The notes beneath the pieces were generated by a model, which was not told the DNA's origin, ran no database searches, and worked only from the letters and a program-made list of their open reading frames with translations. A stretch of 64,000 nt of DNA, taken from contig JAPYMA010000173.1 of the NCBI GenBank assembly GCA_035041965.1, forward strand, positions 1 through 64,000. Direction: 5' to 3'. Both the position numbers and the translations under genes were made by a program. Shown piece by piece: positions 1 to 9,093 of this stretch (positions are counted from its first letter, which is position 1; each line of letters starts with the position of its first letter). This DNA comes from Anisakis pegreffii (lineage: Eukaryota; Nematoda; Chromadorea; Rhabditida; Anisakidae).

Positions 1-32
1 ACGGAAACACTCACTGTACTTCGTTCGGTTAC

Positions 33-1261
33 ATGTACCGTCTTAATCGCGAACAAATTATTCTTAAACACGTTAGTATTCTCCAAAAATATTGGCTAGA
101 CGTCTCTAACAGCAACATGAAACTCCCCAAGCTATTCGCTATACCAAAACTACACAAGAATCCATATAAATTCCGGTTCATTGCAGGTGCTAGCTCTTCT
201 TCTATTAAACCTCTGCAAATCTTACTTCATAAAATTTTATGCTTCATAAAAATACATTTTATCAACTATTGTAAAAGCATTGAAAAAAGTCAAAATAAAA
301 AAGTCTATTTCAGCATTAATAACTCATACCTTGCTCTTGATTTCATTCACAATCAACCCGATCATATATTCTTGATCAGTTCCGCGGATATTTCCACTCT
401 TTTTACTCGTCTACCGCACGATCTCATCTATAAATCACATACATATATTATACATATTTGCTTCAAAAATTCCAATAAAACGTTCATCAAAATACACAAT
501 AATTTCGTTTCTTACACTGATCACACGTCCTACCCCAAAAATAACAGTCACCAGTACCGAATTATTTAATATCATTAAAACCATCATCAATGGAAGTGTT
601 ATGTAGTGATCAAATTAGCATACATTATCTGCTGATTTGTCTATGAGGTGTCGTCTATTGTTAGAAATTTACATACAAAAAGCTCTATATAAGGTCGAGA
701 TTTCATTGTCTTGTGTGTCTTGGTTTGATCCTAAGTGAAGGCTCGCTTCGTCGTCTCGGTCGCTCATCATCAGTCTTCAACGACATAACAGAAAGCTACG
801 TCACATTTGCAGGTAATATCTTCAAACAAGCACTAGGCGTTCCTATGGGAGGCAATGCAAGTTCCGACATTGCTGATTTCACTCTTTCAGCTATAGAATT
901 TATCTACTGCAAAATTCCACGTAACACAATTAACATCGTACACTATGAGCACGATCTTTTAATCATCAACGAAAACAATTTCACCAATAAAGCACTTACT
1001 ATTTATGGAAACATGTTGGAACTTGATGTTACGCCTGATAGTCACACTGTTAATTTTCTTGATATGAACATTACCATTAATAACCATAGCTTTCAAACCG
1101 ATCTGTATGATATGACGCAACATTTTTCTTTTAAAGTTAACAAATTCACTAACCTCAATAGTAATATCCATAACTCTATTCACTGTAATGTCATTTCGTC
1201 ACAAATCCTGCGTTATTTGCAAATCTGTAATCAGCAACACCTGTGCATAAAAACTGTGTGA
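33..1261 (+). pseudogene. Penelope-like element reverse transcriptase, broken
   Basis: Two open stretches (33-569 and 713-1261, different frames) together cover a retroelement reverse transcriptase of the Penelope-like group. The first has the fingers motif PKLFAIPKLHKNPYKFRFIA and a motif A region with SSADISTLFTRLPHDLI. The second has motif B, GVPMGGNASSDIADF, then the motif C position and a thumb-like region with NFLDMNITINN and SQILRYLQIC. The catalytic YxDD of motif C reads YEHD here, so one of the paired aspartates is lost. The two parts are separated by about 145 nt with stops and a frame change. I see no GIY-YIG endonuclease downstream, and the 5' end runs off the window. The family call rests on remembered PLE motif patterns; inactivity follows from the stops and the lost Asp. 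Confidence 0.75.
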
Positions 1262-1599
1262 ACTTACTTCACACGTATTGTTAAAAAGGTATGAATCCTT
1301 TTACACTTAATAAGATTTTACAAAAAACTGTTCAAATACAAACATATCCTTATAAAATACTTCTTTCCCAACGGAAAATACGTTAAAAATCTCACCTTTA
1401 AAATAATTAACCAATTATAATATTCATTTACCTCTCACATTTATAATAATATTTCATAATACCTTAGGAGCACATATCTACGTAAACGTTATATAACTTT
1501 TTAACCAATCTGTTCACTGTTTTGTTCCTTTTCGATATTAACGCATATTACTATCTTTCGTATATTTCGCTTGTCTTACCTAAACGCTCTTCAGAAGGT

Positions 1600-1707
1600 C
1601 ATGCCTAACAGTTCTTTAGATTTATTTCTCAGTTCGTGTACAGAAGGAAAAGTGGCCACAAAACGACCTCGGCTTGACAATGATGCTTACGTAAACAAGG
1701 TAACCTT
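1600..1707 (+). other. Small open segment that could be an exon, unidentified
   Basis: An ATG at 1600 opens about 33 codons (starting MPNSSLDLFLSSC, with a basic KRPR cluster) directly before a possible splice donor (AAG then gtaacc). Without splicing the frame stops three codons later. No family is recognised, and it lies among repeats, so it may be a transposon remnant. Confidence 0.2.
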
Positions 1708-1861
1708 ATAAATATTTCATACAGTTACAATCTATCCCCCCATCCTACCGCACTATCTGCTTCCATGTTCCTTTATAATTCTTACCCTATTTCTTTATTT
1801 TCCACCTTTCTATGCACCTCGTCTTGACCTTATACCCACTTCTATCCTCCTACAGGGTTAC

Positions 1862-1932
1862 GCATATCGTTCTGACGATGGCCCGTGCATAACTCAGAAG
1901 TACATGTCAACGATTGAGGGCCGAAACATGTA
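1862..1932 (+). repeat. Dispersed repeat R1, copy 1
   Basis: About 70 nt beginning gcatatcgttctgac is closely repeated at 8814-8884, with roughly a dozen substitutions. The block contains short self-complementary words (catgt...acatg). It is one of several blocks shared across the first 9 kb. Confidence 0.7.
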
Positions 1933-2157
1933 CTCTCACTGTTTCTTCCTTCGCTTTACCTCTAAAATTCTCAACTTTCTTTTTAACCAAATTTCTACAT
2001 TCTCAATTATTACTTTATTATATCATATAACTTTTTCAACTTCTTTCACTCGAATTTTTTCCTACTTCACTACTTATCATTCCACACTTCATTCCTCCAT
2101 TCCTTATCTCCAACTTTATCCTGCTTCACTACGCTACTCTTATTTTTATTTCTAATT

Positions 2158-3270
2158 TTTTATTATTTACTTATTTTATATTACTTTATATCATATGTTT
2201 TAGATCCATAAAACTCGCACAAAACAATTCCCACCTTTAAACATTAACATTAATAATCATAAGAATGATTATGAATAACATTTTTCTTTATCGTGAATAG
2301 CATTATGTACGACATTCACGTACAAACATTGCTGCTACACGCAGCCTAACATATGTTTTGGACATACCATTTGCCTATACAAATCTCCTCACAACTCCAG
2401 GCCAACATTACTGCAGAATGCCTCGTCACCCTCCGAAACATCACGTGAATCAAGTTCTTACCCCTCATACCAATACTACTACAAGATATCTCATCGTCAT
2501 CAGAAAAAATCCTGCGAATCAACTCAATCACTACGTACAACTCAGAACCCAGCCCAATCACCATCACGAAATCCTCACATATCTAAACTGGATAGTCCAA
2601 TCCAGTCCCATCCACGTCGTGAACTCCTCAAATTTCAACCCGATCAATATCGTCAACTCCCCAAACTTCCACCCATTCAATACCACGAATCCCTCACACG
2701 CCCAAAGCAGATAGTCCAGGAAACACGCTCAATAAATTGGAAAGACCTCGCTTAACATCATGGACTCCAAATTGGGGAAGTATATATTTAACGGATTCAA
2801 ATCAGTTAGGAATCTGAAAAGTCAGACCACCTGACTACACGTACTTTTGGTAAACCTCAGGTTTATCTTCTGACAAAGGATAACCCTTAGAGTTATCCAC
2901 ACTGCACACTACTTTATGTCTACACTTTTTTACCTTCTATGTCTACGCTTTAAACCATATTTTATTGTTCACCCTCAGCTTCATGTCGTTAATCGTATAT
3001 TGCATAATTATCTGCTTTATACATTATTCTTGCTCCCTGTTTTGTTACATCATTACTAAGTTCATTTTCTGATCCACAGCTACTTTATACAGTTACTAAA
3101 ATGTTTTATAACTACAACCTATTTTCTAATAAACCATGTTACTTTATACATACACCTATATATTGTCTCCACTGATACGTTTATTTCTGATATGTCTCGA
3201 ACTGTATAGTGCATATGTCCTATTGCTTGTTTATTGTTCAAAGTATGCTGTGTTGTTTATAGTCAGCTAT
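2158..3270. other. Stretch without a supported gene; low-complexity ORF and hairpins
   Basis: The only long frame (2358-2714, plus) codes for a His/Asn/Pro/Thr-rich 118-residue stretch with a loosely repeated VVNSSNFNPI / IVNSPNFHPF motif. I do not recognise it and take it as low-complexity. At 2802-2898 lie four consecutive short inverted repeats. Nothing else is supported. Confidence 0.4.
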
Positions 3271-3271
3271 G

Positions 3272-3660
3272 TGGGCATTCATACCAGCGCATCATCATTT
3301 TGTTTCTGCGTTCGGGACGTATCATAACTACAGGACGTATCACCTTCCTCTGAAAAACCCCGGGAACCATCCCCTCGAACACCGCAAATTCCCCCAGTCC
3401 CCCAAATCTAAACCAGCCAGCCGAAAGAGTCCATCCGACCAATCCCGCAACCGGGAGGGGGGGGGGTAGCATACACCTGTCGGACTCCAACTCATCTCTC
3501 GGTTGGGAATCGGAAGAATCTGAATTTAGTTCGAATTTATTTGAGAATAGTTCGCTTAACATGTTATTATCGTTGTAATTATCAATGGTTTAATTACCCA
3601 AGTTTGAGATTGATGGTTCGATCCAAAGAAATTAGCGATTCATTGGCAGTAAATCTGTGA
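3272..3660 (+). repeat. SL-containing repeat, copy 1, split by an inverted-repeat arm
   Basis: The flanks (3272-3326 and 3515-3660) match 5479-5675 in order. Between them sits the left arm of the inverted-repeat structure, which the second copy lacks. The repeat carries a perfect 22-nt SL1 sequence. Confidence 0.7.
3327..3512 (+). repeat. Inverted-repeat structure, left arm
   Basis: This arm is the reverse complement of 4324-4553. Identity is nearly perfect at the inner end, from tagcatacacctgtcggact onward. The left arm lacks about 45 nt present in the right arm. It contains a run of ten G. GC content is well above the surroundings. Confidence 0.85.
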
Positions 3661-3690
3661 AAAAAACGGAACGACTAGATTTTTTGAACC
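3587..3690 (+). ncRNA. Spliced-leader RNA-like sequence, copy 1 (probably a pseudogene)
   Basis: Positions 3587-3608 equal the 22-nt nematode SL1 leader, from GGTTTAATTACC through AAGTTTGAG. In a functional SL RNA the leader is followed by a GT splice donor; here the next bases are AT. About 11 nt further on, GATCCAAAGAAATTAGCG resembles the conserved body of SL1 RNA as I recall it, and AAAAAAACGGAACG could be a decayed Sm-site region. The alternative is a reverse-transcribed, SL1-capped mRNA. The loss of the donor argues against function in trans-splicing. Confidence 0.6.
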
Positions 3691-3929
3691 CTTCTGACAA
3701 GCTGATTTATTAATCTAACTTGTATAATTCTGTTCTGTTGGCTATTCTACTGGAAGTATGGGGCTGGGAGGGGTTAACCCTTAATACAATCAAAAGGCGG
3801 ATAAAGAATAACAATACAATGAGAAACGAGCGAAATAACAAGACAGTGTGAAACGAACAATGAAACGAATCACACCACGTCGATGATGTGCGGAATAGTT
3901 CGCAGACAACGATGAACGATGATTGTGTT

Positions 3930-4040
3930 GAGACGATTGACTCAACACAATGTTTCGAGACGGTTGTCTCAAAAATATATTTTTGGAGACAATTGCCTCT
4001 GAATACATTTTCTGAGGCGTGTTGCCTCACTGAGTACAGC
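3930..4040. repeat. Tandem array, roughly 28-bp GAGAC/GAGGC unit
   Basis: About four imperfect units follow the pattern GAGAC-rrttg-yCTC then an AT core (atatatttt) and start again. Each unit is partly self-complementary (GAGAC...GTCTC). Related arrays occur at 6774-6870 and 8155-8250. Confidence 0.65.
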
Positions 4041-4323
4041 GTCGATTTGAGCACCAACCGAAGACGAAGCATAGCTGTGGCTGCCGACCGTTTTTATACA
4101 GTTCAACCGCGACAAATTCCGCCTTTAAGAAGTTCGTTTGAAATAGTCGTAGGACAAGATTGACGTTTCACTTTCTTGCCATAAAATGTTTGTCAATTTT
4201 TAATGTTTATGTGATATGATCTATTAATTGGTTTCAGACCAAATTCTTCAGATTCTTTTTTGCTTTATTATTCACTATTCGTGCGGTATTTTAATCGTTG
4301 TCTTTAATTTATGATTAGCATTT

Positions 4324-4553
4324 CGATTCCCAACCGAGAGATGAGTTGGAGTCCGACAGGTGTATGCTACCGCCCCCCCACTTCCCGTCCCCTCCCGTTT
4401 ACGGGATTGGTTGGGTCGAGGTTTGGGCGGTTTGCGGGATTGGTCGGGCTGGACTCTTTCGGTTGGCTGGTTTAGGTTTGGGGGAATTTCGCGGCGTTCG
4501 AGGGGATGGGTTTTCCCGGGGTTTTCCAGAGGAAGGTGATACGTCCTGTAGTT
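4324..4553 (-). repeat. Inverted-repeat structure, right arm
   Basis: Partner of 3327-3512 in opposite orientation; the arms enclose 811 nt. The plus strand is G-rich, with several closely spaced GGG runs around 4400-4455. No transposase or other coding sequence is visible between the arms. Confidence 0.85.
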
Positions 4554-4934
4554 GCGCTGGTTTAGTGAGGCAAAGCAATGCCAGTTGACGGTCATGTACA
4601 TTAAATGGCCGGGAGGGGGACATAGATTGTAACCGTTCGAGTTGGTTGTGAGAAATTCGCTTTATATAACGTAAGGCTGGTGTAGTATCTCCTAGCAGGC
4701 GGTTCCAGGAGCTGAATCATGCTGGTTCTATCAGTTTGAAGGTTGTTTGTGGGAGTGCGGTGATGCATATGGTGGATAATAGTGAGATATCTTTGTGGTC
4801 GGTTTCTTGTGTGCATTCATTTTGAGTTGGATGAGAAGGTGGGGAGGGCCACAGGGAATGGTCGTTGGTGAGCCACAAAGGGCCGTCCCACTTCGATTGA
4901 CCACTTATCACTCACCTCGCACGCAGCTATTACG

Positions 4935-5480
4935 GCATGTCAACCTCTAATTTTACAAAGCGACAAACTGCTCGAATTTTCCGTCGACCCGGAAGTCGAT
5001 CTTCACGAACAAGTTACCACTATTCGTCAGATCGCCCGCACCGATAACACAACTCGTCACCTTCTTCAAGCCAAACATGCCATGCTCCAACAAATGTTCG
5101 ATCAGTGGTCGAGCAAAATCAACCAACTTTCCCCCCAAAGATTCTCCGGCACTCATTGAAGCCGAACACGATTCATTCAACAAAATGGTCAATGACCCCA
5201 AGGGCCTCTACTCAACCCTTGGCCAAATTACCAACCGCATTCAAAAACTCGAATTTCTAAAACACGACCTCAATACCGCCCTTCATCAATTACAACCTCC
5301 TTCACCCAACCGCCCAGCATCTCCAACTCCCAACCCCGCTCTTGATTTGGTGCCTCTACCAAAAATGGAATTGCCAATATTCAGTGGCGGCCAATTTCGC
5401 TGGTATGACTTTTGGGCTCTTTTCGAAACAACAGTGGATCGGCAACCTCAACTTTCCAACATCCAAAAGTCATCATACTT
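4935..5480 (+). pseudogene. BEL/Pao-type retrotransposon gag fragment, frameshifted
   Basis: The 3' part contains LPLPKMELPIFSGGQFRWYD-like sequence and FWALFETTVDRQPQLSNIQK. This is the typical start of the DUF1759 gag-like region of BEL/Pao retrotransposons (LPK-ELPKFSG...W..F...F). A coiled, Gln-rich N-terminal segment lies upstream in another frame, and the two frames meet at a run of six C near 5133, consistent with a one-base insertion. The fragment ends where the second SL-containing repeat begins. No protease, RT or integrase follows, so it is a relic. Confidence 0.65.
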
Positions 5481-5675
5481 CATACCAGTGCATCATCATT
5501 TTCTTTCTTATTCAGCGTTTCAATCATAATAATTTCCGTTCGTTTAGATATTGAATTTAGTTGAGAATGGTTCGCTTAAAATGTTATTATCGTTGTAATT
5601 ATCGATGGTTTAATTACCCAAGTTTGAGATTGGTGGTACGATCCAAAGAAGTTTGCGATTCATTGGCAGCAAATC
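5479..5675 (+). repeat. SL-containing repeat, copy 2 (uninterrupted)
   Basis: Matches 3272-3326 plus 3515-3660 in order, without the inserted arm. It starts at ttcataccag and runs through the SL1 sequence and the following gatccaaagaag. Confidence 0.7.
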
Positions 5676-5680
5676 ATCCA
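5607..5680 (+). ncRNA. Spliced-leader RNA-like sequence, copy 2 (probably a pseudogene)
   Basis: Positions 5607-5628 are again an exact SL1 leader, followed by AT rather than GT. The next 45 nt are nearly identical to copy 1 (acgatccaaagaagtttgcg). Upstream sequence (ttatcgttgtaattatcgat) is also shared, so the leader sits inside the repeat and not at its edge. No consensus Sm site is obvious. Confidence 0.6.
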
Positions 5681-6217
5681 GTACTAAAATTCAACCACCG
5701 ATCTCAAATACTGGCATTGTTTGTTCAACTTGGATTGGTCAACTTAATTTGCCAGTGTTGGAACCTAATCAGATACTCGACTCATCAAACGTGGTTATAT
5801 CCAAACTGGTCATTTATCAAAACTGTCGGCTTCAAATCAAAACTGTTGGTGAACAGTCGTTCTACGTCTCATCAGTTGAGATACAATAATTCAAATTGAT
5901 GTATTCAACTGACATCAAAGTCATCAGATACAGCTATTCAATTATTGAGTGCACTCGGATTCAAATTCAAACTCAATTCAAATCCAGTTTCATCATCAAT
6001 CATCAAACTTTCAAAGAAGAAGCAACTTCGAGTAATATCAACCATCAGTGACATCGACTCTTCCTTACACCAATCAGCAGAGCGGTTATTTTTTGGTTTG
6101 CATTAAGTGTTCAATATAACTATTACATTAATAGATTAAATCAAACACAAGGTAATATTTCAAGCTTGATTAGTATTCTTCAGGCAGTATCAAGATGGAT
6201 TATCAAATTTAAAAGAT
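5676..6217. other. Spacer without a supported gene
   Basis: Short overlapping frames are open here up to about 5899 but none resembles a known family. The first part continues the frame that runs through the SL-like copy, which I attribute to chance. Confidence 0.4.
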
Positions 6218-6380
6218 CCTCCTGTCGTGAGTAAAGATATTCACGATTTTTTGATTCATCCTTAGTGAGCAATATCTATCTCTTATCAGATTATTCTATC
6301 TTATTTTTGAACATATCGAAAATATATTATCCTTGTAATGCATATCTTACGTCATTTTATATAGCATCTATTTTCCACTT
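6218..6380 (+). repeat. Dispersed repeat R2, copy 1
   Basis: About 160 nt starting cctcctgtcgtgagtaaaga is repeated at 8931-9093 with scattered substitutions. Its first 30 nt hold the inverted repeat CGTGA...TTCACG. Confidence 0.75.
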
Positions 6381-6773
6381 GTGTCATTTAAACATTCATA
6401 TTCAAACACATAATAACCAGAGAAACAAATGTCTCTCTTACACAACATTACAGGCAATTAAAACCAAAATTGATTACTTCAGCAAAAAAAGTAATTACAG
6501 TTTCAAAGTCAAAAATGACTGACTGATTAAAGCAGCTGATAACCGTTCAAGCAATTCTTTCGATTTACAAGCACAACATTCGGGGCAGAACGAGCTGATC
6601 GAAGAACAGATAATAAAAGTCAACATTAGGAAAAGTCAACAAAACAGGTCAAAACATGGGCCTAAATTCATCGGAAAGGGATGGAATCCTTGACAATCGA
6701 AACTGTACAAAAGGTAAGCCAAAAGGTGCATAAATTGTATTCGGCTCGATCATTTGGATATTCTATTTCTGGA

Positions 6774-6870
6774 ATCATTGGCCTTGAAAATATATTCCAG
6801 CGACAATAGCCTCAAAACTATATTCCACAGGCGATAGCCTCAAAAACATATCCCAGAGGCAATAGCCTTA
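6774..6870. repeat. Tandem array related to the 28-bp unit
   Basis: About three units of the type caatagcctcaaaactatat...caggcgatagcctc are present, each roughly 30 bp. The GCCTC / GAGGC words and AT core link them to the arrays at 3930 and 8155. Confidence 0.6.
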
Positions 6871-7398
6871 TCTCCGTAGCAGTGAATTAGATACGATTGC
6901 ACAATTTTATTTTCGTTCTATCGTAGAAAGAATTCTCAAGGCAAAAATAGAAACATCATAAGTCGAATGATCCAAGAAGCCGATTTGTAATATTCTTGTG
7001 TGTTGCACATTGTATCCACCGTCTAGCCTCCCACCCCCATTGTCGCGAACATAGCGAAAAAGCTGCATAAAGCAATTTGTGACGAAAATGAATAAGCGCA
7101 ATACATCATTTAATAAATTGTCATTGTTTGTTTCTGAAATGGATCATCAATATTTGTTCATCGTCAATGTTTGGTTCATCATTAATATGTGGTTTCTCAT
7201 GGAACGGTTCTCGTTTTATTGTTATTAACGGCCTATCCTCAATAATATATAACCATTGTTCAGTGAATCTGTTTCGATTGTACTCTTCTTCATGGATTTT
7301 TTTGAACTTATAATAATTAAATCTTTGTGTCTAAATAGACTCACGTATGAATATGAATGTTAGCAGTTTATCAACTAATGTTCTTGAATAATTAACTT

Positions 7399-7450
7399 GG
7401 TTTAATTGCCAAAGTTTGAGGTGATGCACAAAGTTGGGGCGTCAGCAAAG
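7399..7450 (+). ncRNA. Spliced-leader RNA-like sequence, copy 3 (variant leader with GT donor)
   Basis: The 22 nt at 7399-7420 match SL1 except for two substitutions in the centre (ATTGCCAAAG instead of ATTACCCAAG). Unlike copies 1 and 2 it keeps GT immediately after GAG. Downstream cacaaagttggggcgtcagc resembles the CCCAAAGAAATTTGGCGTTAGC-type body of SL1 RNA as I recall it. This copy is the best candidate for a real or recently active SL-variant gene, but no clear Sm site or promoter element was found. Confidence 0.5.
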
Positions 7451-8154
7451 GACGAAAGCAATTCGGGCTGAATATTTAGAATGTTCAGAAAACAAGGAAT
7501 CACCTCAAGCTTGAGACTGGTATTGTTTTGTTATTATATCATTTATATGAGTTATTTGAGACTCATCTGCTCAATTGTTATTGCAGATGTTGTTCGATTA
7601 TCTCAAACGAAGAGATATTATCGTCTTCAAATAATTCACGAGACAATCAAATTCACTGAAGAATCTATTCGACACTGATTCGTCGAAGTTACTATATTAT
7701 AATATTCAGTAGTCAATAGCTGCATCAGATCACCGGATTGAACCTCGTGTCATCGGACTGTTTGACGTTCAGTGTCACACCTGAGTGCGCAAAGAATCAT
7801 CGTCAACTACTAATCGATTCAAATTACAACTGGAATTTGTTGGTGCATTTTTGCGACTATTGTGAGATCACAATAGCCTAGTATCAAGTATCGAACATCA
7901 GTAGTGTTCTGTTTGATTTGTTTCGTTGAATTAAGTAAATTGAAGTTCTTTGCTGGTTTTATTTATTGTTAAAGTGTTTTCAAATTATTGTCTTGTTGTT
8001 TTCCTCGTTGTTATCGTTCGTTACTAGTAAAACTCATCGACTGAATGCAAACCTGTCGCAGTGTCTTATGTACCCCAGGATTACGGTATTTCAAAAATCG
8101 GAAATAGAATATCTTTGCCGTGAAATCCATCCTCATTAGGCAAAATTTATTATG

Positions 8155-8250
8155 AGCCTCAAAAATATATTTTTGAGACGAACATCTCAACTCGGTATTT
8201 GGTCAACGAACGTCTCAACTCGGTATTTTGCCGACGACCATCGCAATTCG
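8155..8250. repeat. Tandem array related to the 28-bp unit
   Basis: Begins with gcctcaaaaatatatttttg and continues with about two and a half units of gacgaacatctcaactcggt type (28-29 bp). Confidence 0.6.
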
Positions 8251-8813
8251 TTACCCTCGACATTATTGTTCTTTGTTACCATTGACAAATGAAGTTATTT
8301 CTTTGTCGAAGACAATATTCTTATGAGCAGTTTGCATAAGCATATTGAGACGACCGTTAAACGGATGAAATAATTTGCACATTCATAAAATTCGTAAATA
8401 CTGAATATAATTTTGCATTTTATGAACTAATATTGATAAGATTGGCTTAATTGTTGGTCATTTGTTACTAATTAATTGGCGATGACGGCGGCTAGCATTA
8501 TCGCTGCAGTCATGTTCTTATTGGTTCGTTTATGTCATATTGCGCGAAATTAATCTTTTTTCATCATGGATGCATCGGTTATTCCAGAATGGATTACAGC
8601 AGTTTACCTCGGCGAAGATGACTTGTTGCAAACATATCCTCTCTGTTGAAACTGAATGAATTGTACTACAGGTGTCAATATTATTGTTACCTGTGGTCAA
8701 CATTACTGTTCCGTATGGTACTATTGTTCCTTCATACAACGCTTCTCCCAAGTCTTCTGGGTGAAGTATCCCTTTGTCATTCCGTTCCCCATAAGGTTCT
8801 GTCCCTTCCATAT

Positions 8814-8884
8814 GCATATCGTTCTGACAATGGCCCGTGCATAGTCTGGGAGAACATGTCAATGACTAAGGGTCAAAACATGAA
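8814..8884 (+). repeat. Dispersed repeat R1, copy 2
   Basis: Partner of 1862-1932. It lies just upstream of R2 copy 2. Confidence 0.7.
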
Positions 8885-8930
8885 CTGCCACCATGTATTT
8901 CATCTCTTTCGTATATTTTTCACTTATTAC

Positions 8931-9093
8931 CCTCCTGTCGTGAGTAAAGATATTCACGAATTTTGTGATTCACCTTTAATGTGCAATATTTGTTCCTTAT
9001 CAAATTGTTATATCTTATTTCTGAATGTATCGAAATATATTGGTTTTTGCAATGCACATCACGGCATTTCTTATAGCATCATCCCCTCTTATG
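8931..9093 (+). repeat. Dispersed repeat R2, copy 2
   Basis: Partner of 6218-6380, with the same CGTGA...TTCACG hairpin at its start. Confidence 0.75.

Noticed and set aside
2358..2714. 118-residue His/Asn/Pro-rich ORF as a gene
   Set aside because: Low-complexity composition, no splice or start context, lies among repeats.
3263..4601. Pro/Arg-rich ORFs on both strands of the inverted-repeat arms
   Set aside because: They are translations of the GC-rich arm; the two arms give similar peptides only because they are inverted copies. No conserved domain.
5561..5899. Protein running through SL-like copy 2
   Set aside because: The frame reads through the SL1 sequence, which is non-coding; two overlapping frames are open here and neither matches a family.
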